From: Mageeibacillus sp. UBA5734
GTDB taxonomy: Bacteria; Bacillota; Clostridia; Saccharofermentanales; UBA5734
Reading direction: 5' to 3'
Assembly (NCBI GenBank): GCA_002419365.1
Contig: DIGA01000124.1
Coordinates: 1-51,444 of the forward strand
DNA length: 51,444 bases
Position numbers and translations under genes: made by a program. Numbering within the stretch: the first letter of the stretch is position 1; each line of letters begins with the position of its first letter. Shown piece after piece: positions 24,346-32,219 of the stretch. The notes beneath the pieces were generated by a model that saw only the letters and a list, made by a program, of their open reading frames with translations, searched no databases and was not told the DNA's origin.

Positions 24346-25668
24346 ATGTCCGATCAGAACCCACAGTTCCAGTCCGATTTTTCCCAGTCCAGCCAGCAAA
24401 TGAGCCTTCTGTTCGACCAGCTGGTCAGTGGTGTCATCCTGATTGACTGTCAGACCCGGAGCATCGTCTATGCCAACCAGGTTGCGCTGGATATGATTGG
24501 CCAAGCCAAGGAACAGGTCGTGGGACGGATCTGCCATGCCTTCATCTGTCCTGCCCAGCAGTCCTCCTGTCCGATTCTCGATCTTGGCCAGACGGTCGAT
24601 TTCAGTGAACGCATCCTCCTGGGCCAGGGCGGCGAGATCCCGATCCTCAAACGGGTTTCGCACCTGCAATTGGACGGCAAAGACTACCTGCTGGAAAGTT
24701 TTACCGATATTTCGGCCCAGAAGGAACAGGAGAAAATCCTGCGGGACATTGGCCTGCGCGACCCATTGACCGGTTTGCTGAATCGTTCGGCTTTGCTGTC
24801 CACGATCGAACAGCACACAGCCTGGCAGCCTGGTGCCCCAGGCAGGGCCAAAGCCGGACCTTCCATGCTGCTGTTTGGCCTCGATCACTTCCGGACGATT
24901 AGTGATACGTTTGGCCATCTTTCTGCCGATGAGGTGCTGAAGGACTTTTGCCGGCTGGTCGAAGCGACCGTGCGGCGCAAAGACCAGGTTTTTCGCTGGG
25001 GTGGTGAAGTCCTGCTCGTCTGGGCCGAGGACACTGATCCTGATGCTGCGCTGCAGCTTGCCACTCAGCTCAGATTTGCTGTTGAACAGCATGCGTTCCC
25101 AGTTCCGGGCATCCAGAGCATCAGTTGTGGTCTCGCGACCCATCGGATGGGGGAATCCTTTGCGGACTGGCTGGCACGAGCTGAATATTGTCTTGGCCGG
25201 GCCCGGGCTGAGGAACAGGGGGCCTGTTTCTCCTGGGAAGCGTTCTGGCGGGGTGAAGGCACCAATTTCCGGATCGTCTGGCAGCCGAAATGGGAGTCTG
25301 GCAACGACCAGATCGACCATGAGCATCAGGCCCTGATCCGTGGTGCCAACCTGATGATCCGGCATTACCTTTACTACCGGGATACCTCGGACCCGTCTGA
25401 TTTCCAGCTCGATCTCCACCAGGTCATAACCATGCTGGCGGAACATTTCGCCAATGAAGAGCAGATTCTTGAGGCCGTACAATACCCGGACCTGGAGGAT
25501 CACCGCAAGCTGCACCAGACCTTGCTTGAGATGGACCGCGAACTCGTTAGCCGCTATGAAAAGGGTGAAATCACGCTTCTGCAGGCGATGGAACATCTGG
25601 TCGGGGACACACTCGTCTTCCATATGCTGACGGATGATGTCCGGTTCTATCCCTATGTGAGAGCCTGA
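24346..25668 (+). CDS. PAS - degenerate GGDEF - bacteriohemerythrin sensor protein
   Basis: 440 residues from ATG 24346, which follows GGAGG; an upstream GTG lacks a site. A PAS domain (about 20-130, 'LVSGVILIDCQTRSIVYANQ') is followed by a diguanylate-cyclase fold starting 'DPLTGLLNRSALL' with 'DHFRTISDTFGHLSADEVL'. The signature GGDEF is changed to G-G-E-V-L, so cyclase activity is unlikely. The C-terminal hemerythrin domain (about 305-435) keeps the expected ligands: 'DHEHQ', 'HFANEEQIL', 'HRKLHQ' and 'HMLTDD'. It may sense oxygen or nitric oxide through a di-iron centre, with the GGDEF part as a GTP or c-di-GMP binding relic. No membrane segment is seen. It appears to be a single-gene unit. 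Confidence 0.85.
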   Translation: MSDQNPQFQSDFSQSSQQMSLLFDQLVSGVILIDCQTRSIVYANQVALDMIGQAKEQVVGRICHAFICPAQQSSCPILDLGQTVDFSERILLGQGGEIPILKRVSHLQLDGKDYLLESFTDISAQKEQEKILRDIGLRDPLTGLLNRSALLSTIEQHTAWQPGAPGRAKAGPSMLLFGLDHFRTISDTFGHLSADEVLKDFCRLVEATVRRKDQVFRWGGEVLLVWAEDTDPDAALQLATQLRFAVEQHAFPVPGIQSISCGLATHRMGESFADWLARAEYCLGRARAEEQGACFSWEAFWRGEGTNFRIVWQPKWESGNDQIDHEHQALIRGANLMIRHYLYYRDTSDPSDFQLDLHQVITMLAEHFANEEQILEAVQYPDLEDHRKLHQTLLEMDRELVSRYEKGEITLLQAMEHLVGDTLVFHMLTDDVRFYPYVRA

Positions 25669-25772
25669 CGATAGCAGGAACTGCAGACGGCAGGACATGG
25701 GGAACATTCTGACTCAGGAAACGTCCAAAGCCTGTCAACATTGAATAGACACATCATTTGGAGGTGAAAGTC

Positions 25773-26744
25773 ATGTTCAAGCAACGATCCATACTGACTC
25801 TGGTACTGGCTCTTGTCCTTGTCCTGGCTACCGTGGCTGGATGTGCCAGCGGCAGCGCCGTGAGTAATGACCGCGACTACCAGACCATGGAGACCACGGC
25901 GGCAGCAGCAGAGCAGTCGAAAGGCGGCATGGCTCCAGACGGATCCGGCTCCTTTGGCAGTGAGCCCGGTTCCGGTGCAGTCACCGGCGTCGAACGCAAG
26001 ATCGTCCGCAATGCCTCGATCGGGCTCGAAGTCGTCGATGTCACAGCGGCTTATGACCAGATCCTGGCCTATGCCCTGGCCCGCCAGGGATATGAAACCA
26101 TGCGCAATGAGCAGCGCAGTGAAGACTGGCTCGTCCTGTATGCGACGATCAAGATCAAGCCCGAAGAGCTCGATGGCTTGATTGATTTCATCGGGACACT
26201 GGGAACCGCCCTGCGGACCCAGATCAGCACCGATGACATCACGACCAACTATTATGACACCCAGACCCGGCTCCGGACCATGGAAAAATCCCTCGAGCGT
26301 TACACGGAATTTCTCGACCGGGCTGAAACGATTGAAGAAGTCCTGCAGGTCCAGAGCTACATCAACCAGTTGACTGTCGAGATCGAGTCGATGAAAGGCA
26401 TGCTCCGCCTCTGGGATAGCATGCTGGCTGAATCCACAGTCAACCTCGAGATCCGCCAGGTCGATGATCCCGTGCAGATCAAAAAGGAAATCACCTGGAG
26501 TGCCCTGAGCTGGTCAGACATGGCCTACCTGATGCGTTCCGGCCTGACCAGGATCAGCAATGGATTTGTCACCGTCCTGCAGTGGCTTCTGATCGCCCTG
26601 GTCGCTGCTTCGCCCCTGCTCGTGATCGCATGGATCGTCTTCCTGGTCTGGCGCCGCCGCCGGAACCGGAAAGGATTGGTACCAAAGCAGCGCAAAGGCA
26701 AAGGGCCTGATGCACCTAGCGGACCTTCTGAATCAAATCCTTGA
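25773..26744 (+). CDS. DUF4349-type lipoprotein
   Basis: 323 residues from ATG 25773, eight bases after GGAGG. Signal peptide with lipobox V-A-G-C (lipidated Cys24), a Gly/Ser-rich linker, then the DUF4349 pattern: 'ERKIVRNASIGLEVVDV', 'DDITTNYYDTQTRLRTMEKSLERY', a coiled coil and 'INQLTVEIESMKGMLRLWDSM'. A membrane segment near 275-298 is followed by a basic Arg/Lys-rich tail. It is therefore held in the membrane at both ends. Function unknown. Its 3' end overlaps the convergent tcdA gene by 29 bp. Confidence 0.82.
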   Translation: MFKQRSILTLVLALVLVLATVAGCASGSAVSNDRDYQTMETTAAAAEQSKGGMAPDGSGSFGSEPGSGAVTGVERKIVRNASIGLEVVDVTAAYDQILAYALARQGYETMRNEQRSEDWLVLYATIKIKPEELDGLIDFIGTLGTALRTQISTDDITTNYYDTQTRLRTMEKSLERYTEFLDRAETIEEVLQVQSYINQLTVEIESMKGMLRLWDSMLAESTVNLEIRQVDDPVQIKKEITWSALSWSDMAYLMRSGLTRISNGFVTVLQWLLIALVAASPLLVIAWIVFLVWRRRRNRKGLVPKQRKGKGPDAPSGPSESNP

Positions 26745-27495
26745 CCACTTCGCCTGCGATAATCAGACCGACAACTGATGGAACAAATGCCACGCTGCCG
26801 GGGATGCGCCTTTTATAGGGTGCCCTCGGCAGTGTATCGTCCAGGACGGGTTCCAGGTTCTGGGCAGCCATCGGATCGGACGGAGCAGATTCGCTGGCGG
26901 CAGGGCTCAGCGGTTCTTCCGGGGAATAGACCACTTTCAGATGGTCCACACCGCGTTTTCTCAGTTCGCGCCGCATGACTTTGCTTAAGGGGCAGACGCT
27001 GGTCAGGTAGAGGTCGGTCACTTCAAACCGGGTTGGATCGAGTTTGTTGCCGGCGCCCATGCTGCTGATGATCGGTATCCCGCGGTTTGTCGCCTGGACA
27101 GCCAGTTCGATCTTGGCACTGACCGTGTCAATCGCGTCCACGATATAGTCCCAGTCTGGCTGCAGGATCCGGACGGTGTTGTCCGGCAGCAGGAACTGCT
27201 GCAAGGTCTCGACTTTGGCCATGGGATTGATGTCGAGAATCCGCTCGCGCATGACTTCGACCTTGGGCCGGCCGACCGTGCTGTGCAAGGCCAGGATCTG
27301 GCGGTTGATGTTGGATGCATCCACCACATCGCTGTCGATCAGGACAAAAGACCCGACTCCAGACCGGGCCAGAGCTTCCGCCACATAGGAACCCACTCCG
27401 CCAATACCAAAAATGGCGACTTTGCAGCGGCTCAGCCGCTCCAGCGCATCTGGACCCAGCAATAATTCAGTACGGGAAAAAATATCGTTTGTCAT
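26716..27495 (-). CDS. tcdA: tRNA threonylcarbamoyladenosine dehydratase
   Basis: 259 residues, ThiF/E1-like. 'FGIGGVGSYVAEALARSGVG' is the ATP-binding loop, followed by 'DSDVVDASNINRQILAL' and 'DAIDTVSAKIEL', which are diagnostic of TcdA/CsdL. It converts the t6A base at position 37 of ANN-decoding tRNAs to the cyclic form using ATP. A ~25-residue Pro/Ser/Ala-rich insert is present near residues 200-225. 'CPLSKVMRRELRKRGV' supports TcdA over ThiF or MoeB. Confidence 0.9.
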   Translation of the reverse strand: MTNDIFSRTELLLGPDALERLSRCKVAIFGIGGVGSYVAEALARSGVGSFVLIDSDVVDASNINRQILALHSTVGRPKVEVMRERILDINPMAKVETLQQFLLPDNTVRILQPDWDYIVDAIDTVSAKIELAVQATNRGIPIISSMGAGNKLDPTRFEVTDLYLTSVCPLSKVMRRELRKRGVDHLKVVYSPEEPLSPAASESAPSDPMAAQNLEPVLDDTLPRAPYKRRIPGSVAFVPSVVGLIIAGEVVKDLIQKVR

Positions 27496-27510
27496 CGCGT
27501 CCTGCCAGAC

Positions 27511-27879
27511 TCAGCGGACCGGAACGATCTCGATCCAGTAGCCATCTGGATCGCTGATGAAATACAGTCCCATGGCAGTGTTTTCATAACAGATACAGCC
27601 CATGGCCGCATGTTTGCTGTGGGCGGCGTCAAAATCGTCGGTCCTGAAACAAATGTGATGCTCATTTTCGCCCAGGTCATAGGCTTGCGGGTGGTCCTTG
27701 AGCCAGGTCAGCTCGATCTGGCACCCTGAACGGCCATCGGCCAGGAAGGCCAGTTCAAAACTGCCATCGCTGGACGGCTTGCGCCGTTCAACCTTAAGAC
27801 CGAGGGCTTCTTCATAAAAGCGAATCGACGCAGCCAGGTCGCGCACATTCAAATTGGTGTGGACATACGTGAAATTCAT
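27511..27879 (-). CDS. Glyoxalase/VOC-superfamily protein, lactoylglutathione-lyase-like
   Basis: 122 residues from ATG 27877-27879 (eight bases after GGAGG; the TTG before it was rejected). VOC-fold protein with 'HTNLNVRDLAASIRFYEEALGL' and C-terminal 'YFISDPDGYWIEIVP'. Candidate metal ligands are His8, Glu56, His75 and Glu118, which fit glyoxalase I. It would detoxify methylglyoxal with a thiol cofactor, but substrate assignment in this superfamily is uncertain. The same-strand tcdA start (27495) lies 16 bp beyond its stop. Confidence 0.8.
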   Translation of the reverse strand: MNFTYVHTNLNVRDLAASIRFYEEALGLKVERRKPSSDGSFELAFLADGRSGCQIELTWLKDHPQAYDLGENEHHICFRTDDFDAAHSKHAAMGCICYENTAMGLYFISDPDGYWIEIVPVR

Positions 27880-27914
27880 CAAGGATACCTCCGAAAGTCA
27901 GGAATGATCTCATT

Positions 27915-28403
27915 TTACCATGCCCGGTTGAGCATAAACGGTAGCAGAAGCTGGATGATGGCGGCCAGTACGGCCTGTTTCACCAGCACCTGCAGAAAGG
28001 GCGTGCGCATCAGGTGCCGGGTCCAGAAAATGGAAAAGACGCTGACATAGCCGAGTGGAGCCAGGAACAACCAGAGAGCAGGCCAATCAGTGGCCAGCCC
28101 TGTCCAAGTGATGGCAAATCCAGCTGTGGCGTATAAGAGCGCCGTCAGTGACTCTACGATTGCATAGCGCGGTGAAATGGGTGCCCGGCAATAGCGGCAG
28201 CGCCGGCCGAGGGCGAGGTAGCTCAGGACGGGTACGAGATCGAGCGGGGAGAGGACATGGCCACAGGACGGGCAATGGGAGCGGCCCTGGGCGATGGATT
28301 CGCCGCGGGGAATCCGGTAGACGCAGACGTTGAGGAAACTGCCGATCAGAAGACCGAGCAGACCATAGATCACAGCCATGAAGATAGAAATCGACTCGAT
28401 CAT
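27915..28403 (-). CDS. Prepilin-peptidase-like protein lacking the peptidase aspartates
   Basis: 162 residues. The N-terminal half matches the type IV prepilin peptidase cytoplasmic domain: 'GSFLNVCVYRIPRGESI', the zinc-type Cys pairs 'CPSCGH' and 'CRYCRA', and 'SPRYAIVESLTALLYA'. Normal enzymes are about 250 residues and continue with the A24 peptidase, whose two aspartates follow this point. Here the first-aspartate region reads 'FSIFWTRHLMRTP' and the protein ends soon after in a hydrophobic segment. It therefore seems unable to cleave prepilins. It lies about 4 kb from the Tad pilus operon. It may be a decayed gene or an accessory methylation domain. Confidence 0.78.
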   Translation of the reverse strand: MIESISIFMAVIYGLLGLLIGSFLNVCVYRIPRGESIAQGRSHCPSCGHVLSPLDLVPVLSYLALGRRCRYCRAPISPRYAIVESLTALLYATAGFAITWTGLATDWPALWLFLAPLGYVSVFSIFWTRHLMRTPFLQVLVKQAVLAAIIQLLLPFMLNRAW

Positions 28404-28488
28404 TCGTGCAAACGCTCCTGGTATTTCCGGAATTGGATCTCGATTAGAGAGGCAGAGATTTTGCCAACCCTCATTTTACGGCAATTTC

Positions 28489-28517
28489 TTTACAATAATA
28501 AGACCTTGTGATAATAT
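28489..28517 (+). promoter_or_regulatory. Promoter of tig
   Basis: TTTACA (28489-28494), a 17-bp spacer and TAATAT (28512-28517), 72 bp before the start codon. Confidence 0.72.
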
Positions 28518-28589
28518 TTTTTAGCATTTGTAAATTAGGCGAACAAGCGTCTCTTTTGAGTCGCCAAGCCTTCTGGGAGGATCTCAATT

Positions 28590-29918
28590 ATGGCTTCTGT
28601 AATGGAAAAGAAAGAAAACAACGTGGTTGTCCTGACCATCGATGTTTCACCGGAATCTTTTGCCGATGCACTGCAGCGCTCATTCAAGAAGAATGCCGGC
28701 CGCTTCAGTGTCCCGGGCTTCCGCAAAGGCAAGGCGCCTATGCACATTGTCACCAAATATTACGGCGAAGGCGTCCTCTATGATGATGCCATCGATTTTG
28801 CCGCCAACCCGGCCTATCTTGCAGCGATTGCCGAGCATGGCATCACCCCGGTTTCCCGTCCTGACCTCGACATCCAGTCGATCAGCCGCGATGAGGGCAT
28901 GAAGTTCACGGTCCAGGTTACGGTCAAGCCGGAAGTCGAACTCGGCCAGTACATCGGCGTCGAGGCTGTCATGCCGGAATACCCGGTCACGGATGCCGAT
29001 GTCGAACGCGACCTGTCCCGCACCCAGGAGCGCAATGCCCGCCTGGTGCCCGTCGAAGGCCGCGGCATCGAAACCGGTGACACTGCCAACATCGATTACG
29101 AAGGCCTCAAGGATGGCGTCGCATTCGAAGGCGGCACAGGTGCCTCCTATGATCTCAAGATCGGTTCCAACACCTTCATCCCCGGCTTCGAAGATGCCCT
29201 GATCGGCAAAACCGCCGGTGATGAATTCGAACTGCCGATCACCTTCCCGGAAGATTACGGCCATGCCGAGCTCGCTGGCGCTGCCGTTGTTTTCAATGTC
29301 AAAGTCAATGAAGTCAAGTTCCGTGAAATGCCGGTGCTCGACGATGAGTTCGCCAAGGACGTCAGCGAATTTGACACCCTGGAGGAATACAAGGCCAGCA
29401 TCCGGACCAAACTCGAGGAAAATGCCGCCAGCCGGGCCAAGGGCGCTTTTGAAGACAACGTCGTCAAGGCTGTTGTCGCCAATGCCACCATCGACGTGCC
29501 GGCTGCCATGATCGACAGCGAAGTCGACCAGATGGTCAATGAGCAGAGCCAGCAGATGCGCTACCAGGGCTTTGAACTCGAGCAGTACCTCGGCTACATC
29601 GGCCAGACGATCGATTCATTCCGTGATCAGCTGCGTGACAGTGCCGAGACTCGTGTGCGCACCAGCCTGGTGCTCGAAGCCATCGCCGCCAAGGAAGATA
29701 TCCAGGCCAGCGAAGAGGAAATCGACGAAGAAATCGGCCGCATGGCCCAGCTCTATGGCATGACCAAGGAAGACCTCAAGAGCCGCATCGCCCCTGGCGA
29801 AAACAGCTTTGTTGCCGAGAGTGTGGTCCGCAACAAGACCATTGCCCTGCTGACGGAAAAAGCCGTCCAGGTTGCCCCGCCGCCGGAAGCCGAAGAGACG
29901 GAAGAAGCCGCTGAATAA
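28590..29918 (+). CDS. tig: Trigger factor, ribosome-associated chaperone
   Basis: 442 residues, standard length. The N-terminal ribosome-binding domain contains 'VPGFRKGKAPMHIV' (signature G-F-R-K-G-K), the central PPIase domain runs roughly 150-245 ('GDTANIDYEGLKDG', 'FIPGFEDALIGKTAGDEFEL'), and the C-terminal helical arms end in an acidic Glu-rich tail. It folds nascent chains at the exit tunnel. Ribosome site GGGAGG before ATG. Followed by clpP and clpX, the common tig-clpP-clpX cluster. Confidence 0.96.
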   Translation: MASVMEKKENNVVVLTIDVSPESFADALQRSFKKNAGRFSVPGFRKGKAPMHIVTKYYGEGVLYDDAIDFAANPAYLAAIAEHGITPVSRPDLDIQSISRDEGMKFTVQVTVKPEVELGQYIGVEAVMPEYPVTDADVERDLSRTQERNARLVPVEGRGIETGDTANIDYEGLKDGVAFEGGTGASYDLKIGSNTFIPGFEDALIGKTAGDEFELPITFPEDYGHAELAGAAVVFNVKVNEVKFREMPVLDDEFAKDVSEFDTLEEYKASIRTKLEENAASRAKGAFEDNVVKAVVANATIDVPAAMIDSEVDQMVNEQSQQMRYQGFELEQYLGYIGQTIDSFRDQLRDSAETRVRTSLVLEAIAAKEDIQASEEEIDEEIGRMAQLYGMTKEDLKSRIAPGENSFVAESVVRNKTIALLTEKAVQVAPPPEAEETEEAAE

Positions 29919-29969
29919 GGTTTTTCCAGATAAACCAGCCCCTTTCGTAACATGGTTACGGTATCCTTT

Positions 29970-29999
29970 AGACAAATAGACAGAATATCAGCTATGATA
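29970..29999 (+). promoter_or_regulatory. Promoter of clpP-clpX
   Basis: TAGACA (29970-29975), an 18-bp spacer and TATGAT (29994-29999). No CtsR heptad repeat was found nearby. Confidence 0.6.
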
Positions 30000-30035
30000 C
30001 AGAAGGGAGCTTTCGCGAGAGAGTTTCCTTCTGTC
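30000..30035 (+). promoter_or_regulatory. 5'-leader hairpin of clpP
   Basis: ACAGAAGG (30000-30007) pairs with CCTTCTGT (30028-30035), enclosing an inner CTTTCG/CGAGAG stem. It would form right at the start of the mRNA made from the adjacent promoter, a position suited to mRNA stability or regulator binding. Confidence 0.6.
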
Positions 30036-30079
30036 TATCTGACAAACCAACCAGATCAAGCATCAAAGGAGTGAATGTT

Positions 30080-30664
30080 ATGAGCCTCGTACCAATCGTT
30101 GTTGAACAGACCAATCGCGGTGAGCGATCCTATGATATCTTTTCCCGCCTGCTAAAGGAGCGCATCATCATCCTCAGCGATGAGGTCAACTCCGTGACCG
30201 CCAGCCTGGTCACCGCACAGCTTTTGTTCCTCGAAGCAGAAGACCCGGATAAGGATATCCAGCTCTACATCAACAGCCCCGGTGGTGAAGTCACCTCCGG
30301 CCTGATGATTTACGACACCATGCAGTACATCAAGGCCGACGTCCAGACCATCTGCATGGGTATGGCCGCCAGCATGGGTGCCTTCCTGCTCGCTGCCGGT
30401 GCCCCGGGCAAGCGCTTTGCCTTGCCTAATGCCGAGATCATGATCCACCAGCCTTCTGGTGGCGCCCAGGGCCAGGCGACGGATATCCGCATCGCCGCCG
30501 AGCATATCCTGAAAATGAAAGACCGTCTCAACCGCATCCTCGCGGACCGGACCGGTCAGCCACTGGAAAAAATCACCGCTGACACCGAGCGGGATAACTG
30601 GATGACTGCCGAAGATGCCAAGCTGTACGGCATCATCGACCACATCATGGAAAAGAGGGCCTAA
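30080..30664 (+). CDS. clpP: ATP-dependent Clp protease proteolytic subunit
   Basis: 194 residues from ATG 30080, eight bases after AAGGAG; the in-frame GTG at 30071 overlaps that site. Catalytic triad visible: Ser98 in 'GMAASMGA', His123 in 'MIHQP', Asp172 in 'ERDNWM'. Tetradecameric serine protease working with ClpX. Three bases separate it from clpX, so they form one operon. Confidence 0.97.
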   Translation: MSLVPIVVEQTNRGERSYDIFSRLLKERIIILSDEVNSVTASLVTAQLLFLEAEDPDKDIQLYINSPGGEVTSGLMIYDTMQYIKADVQTICMGMAASMGAFLLAAGAPGKRFALPNAEIMIHQPSGGAQGQATDIRIAAEHILKMKDRLNRILADRTGQPLEKITADTERDNWMTAEDAKLYGIIDHIMEKRA

Positions 30665-30667
30665 GGA

Positions 30668-32014
30668 ATGGACAATAACGGCAAAGGCAAGGGCGGATCG
30701 ACCGGCGGGTCAGGGACTCAGCCCCCGCGCGGCAAACGCCAGTCAGGAGCGGGTGACTCGGAAAGCTATGTTCCGGTTGCATGCTCGTTTTGCGGCAAAT
30801 CCGAAGGACAGGTCAGCCGCCTGATTGCCGGCCCCGGCGTTTTCATCTGCAACGAATGTGTCAGCCTCTGTGAAGAAATCCTCAGCGAAGAAGACCAGGC
30901 CTTGGGTGGAGAGCTGGCCAAAGCTCCTGCCATGGGTGAGCTGATGTCGCCCGCCCGGATCAAGGAAGCACTCGACCAGTATGTCATCGGCCAGGACAAG
31001 GCGAAGAAAGCTCTCTCCGTGGCAGTCTATAATCACTACAAGCGCGTCTATGCTGGAACTGCCAGCAAAGCAGATGATGACGTCGAGCTTTCGAAAAGCA
31101 ACATTTTGCTGATTGGCCCGACAGGTACGGGAAAAACCTTCCTGGCCCAGACGCTGGCCCGCATCCTCGACGTCCCGTTTGCCATCGCCGATGCCACCGC
31201 TCTGACGGAGGCCGGCTATGTCGGTGAAGACGTCGAAAACATCCTGCTCAAGCTGATCCAGAATGCCGATTTTGATATCGAACGCGCCAAGCGCGGCATC
31301 ATCTACATCGACGAAATCGACAAGATCGCCCGGAAATCCGACAATCCGTCGATCACGCGCGATGTCAGCGGTGAAGGCGTGCAGCAGGCCCTGCTCAAGA
31401 TCCTCGAAAGCACGGTGGCCAATGTCCCACCCCAGGGTGGCCGCAAACACCCGCACCAGGAGTTTATCCAGATCGACACCACCAATATCCTGTTCATCCT
31501 CGGTGGCGCCTTTGACGGCCTGGACAAGGTCATTTCCCAGCGCGTTGGCAAGAAGTCAATGGGCTTCGGTGCCACAGTCGAGAGCAAGCAGGAATACGAT
31601 GTCGGCGAGCTCCTCACCCGCCTGATGCCTCAGGATCTCCTGAAATTCGGCCTGATTCCCGAGTTCGTCGGCCGCATCCCGGTAGTGGTCACCTTGACCG
31701 GCCTGAACGAAGACGCCCTGGTCCGCATCCTGCAAGAACCACGCAACGCCCTGATCAAGCAGTACAAGAAATTGTTCAATTATGATGGTGTTGAGCTGGA
31801 GTTTGAGCCGGAGGCCATCGCGGAGATCGCCCGCCAGGCACTGGGACGCAACACCGGCGCGCGCGGCCTCAGAGCCATTCTGGAAGAAATCATGCTGGAC
31901 GTCATGTTTGAAATCCCGTCCAGGAGCGATGTCAGCCGCTGCATCATCACCCTCGACAATGTCCTGCACAAGACCCCGCCGGAAGTTATCCTCAAGCAGG
32001 AGATGTCTGCCTGA
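30668..32014 (+). CDS. clpX: ATP-dependent Clp protease ATPase subunit ClpX
   Basis: 448 residues. An unusual Gly/Ser-rich N-terminal extension (about 30 residues) precedes the C4 zinc-binding domain (Cys39, Cys42, Cys61, Cys64). Then come Walker A 'GPTGTGKT', Walker B 'IIYIDEIDK', the pore-loop region 'YVGED', and the C-terminal 'NTGARGLRAILEEIMLDVMFE' sensor-2 motif. It unfolds proteins and feeds them to ClpP. Confidence 0.97.
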   Translation: MDNNGKGKGGSTGGSGTQPPRGKRQSGAGDSESYVPVACSFCGKSEGQVSRLIAGPGVFICNECVSLCEEILSEEDQALGGELAKAPAMGELMSPARIKEALDQYVIGQDKAKKALSVAVYNHYKRVYAGTASKADDDVELSKSNILLIGPTGTGKTFLAQTLARILDVPFAIADATALTEAGYVGEDVENILLKLIQNADFDIERAKRGIIYIDEIDKIARKSDNPSITRDVSGEGVQQALLKILESTVANVPPQGGRKHPHQEFIQIDTTNILFILGGAFDGLDKVISQRVGKKSMGFGATVESKQEYDVGELLTRLMPQDLLKFGLIPEFVGRIPVVVTLTGLNEDALVRILQEPRNALIKQYKKLFNYDGVELEFEPEAIAEIARQALGRNTGARGLRAILEEIMLDVMFEIPSRSDVSRCIITLDNVLHKTPPEVILKQEMSA

Positions 32015-32108
32015 ACCTCCTTTGTCGAAACTGGACCCCTGCCAAACCCCTGCCATGCTGACATTTGACTCAAACCCTTGTCGAAAATCCGCGTGAATTG
32101 ACGAACGA

Positions 32109-32138
32109 CAGGCACCCACCCGGGTGCCTGTTTTTTTT
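32109..32138 (+). terminator. Terminator of clpP-clpX
   Basis: A 9-bp GC-rich stem (32109-32117 with 32122-32130), a 4-nt loop and then eight T's. A textbook Rho-independent terminator separating clpX from the pilus operon. Confidence 0.93.
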
Positions 32139-32219
32139 ATGCTGGACCTGTTCCCAATCGCGCATGAATGGCCAGGACGATACGGTCAATCCTGGCACCA
32201 GAGACAAAGGCAGGTCGCT

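Noticed and set aside
24199..25707. Long minus-strand frame (502 codons) opposite the hemerythrin sensor
   Set aside because: The plus-strand product has three coherent domains; the minus frame has none and starts in non-coding sequence.
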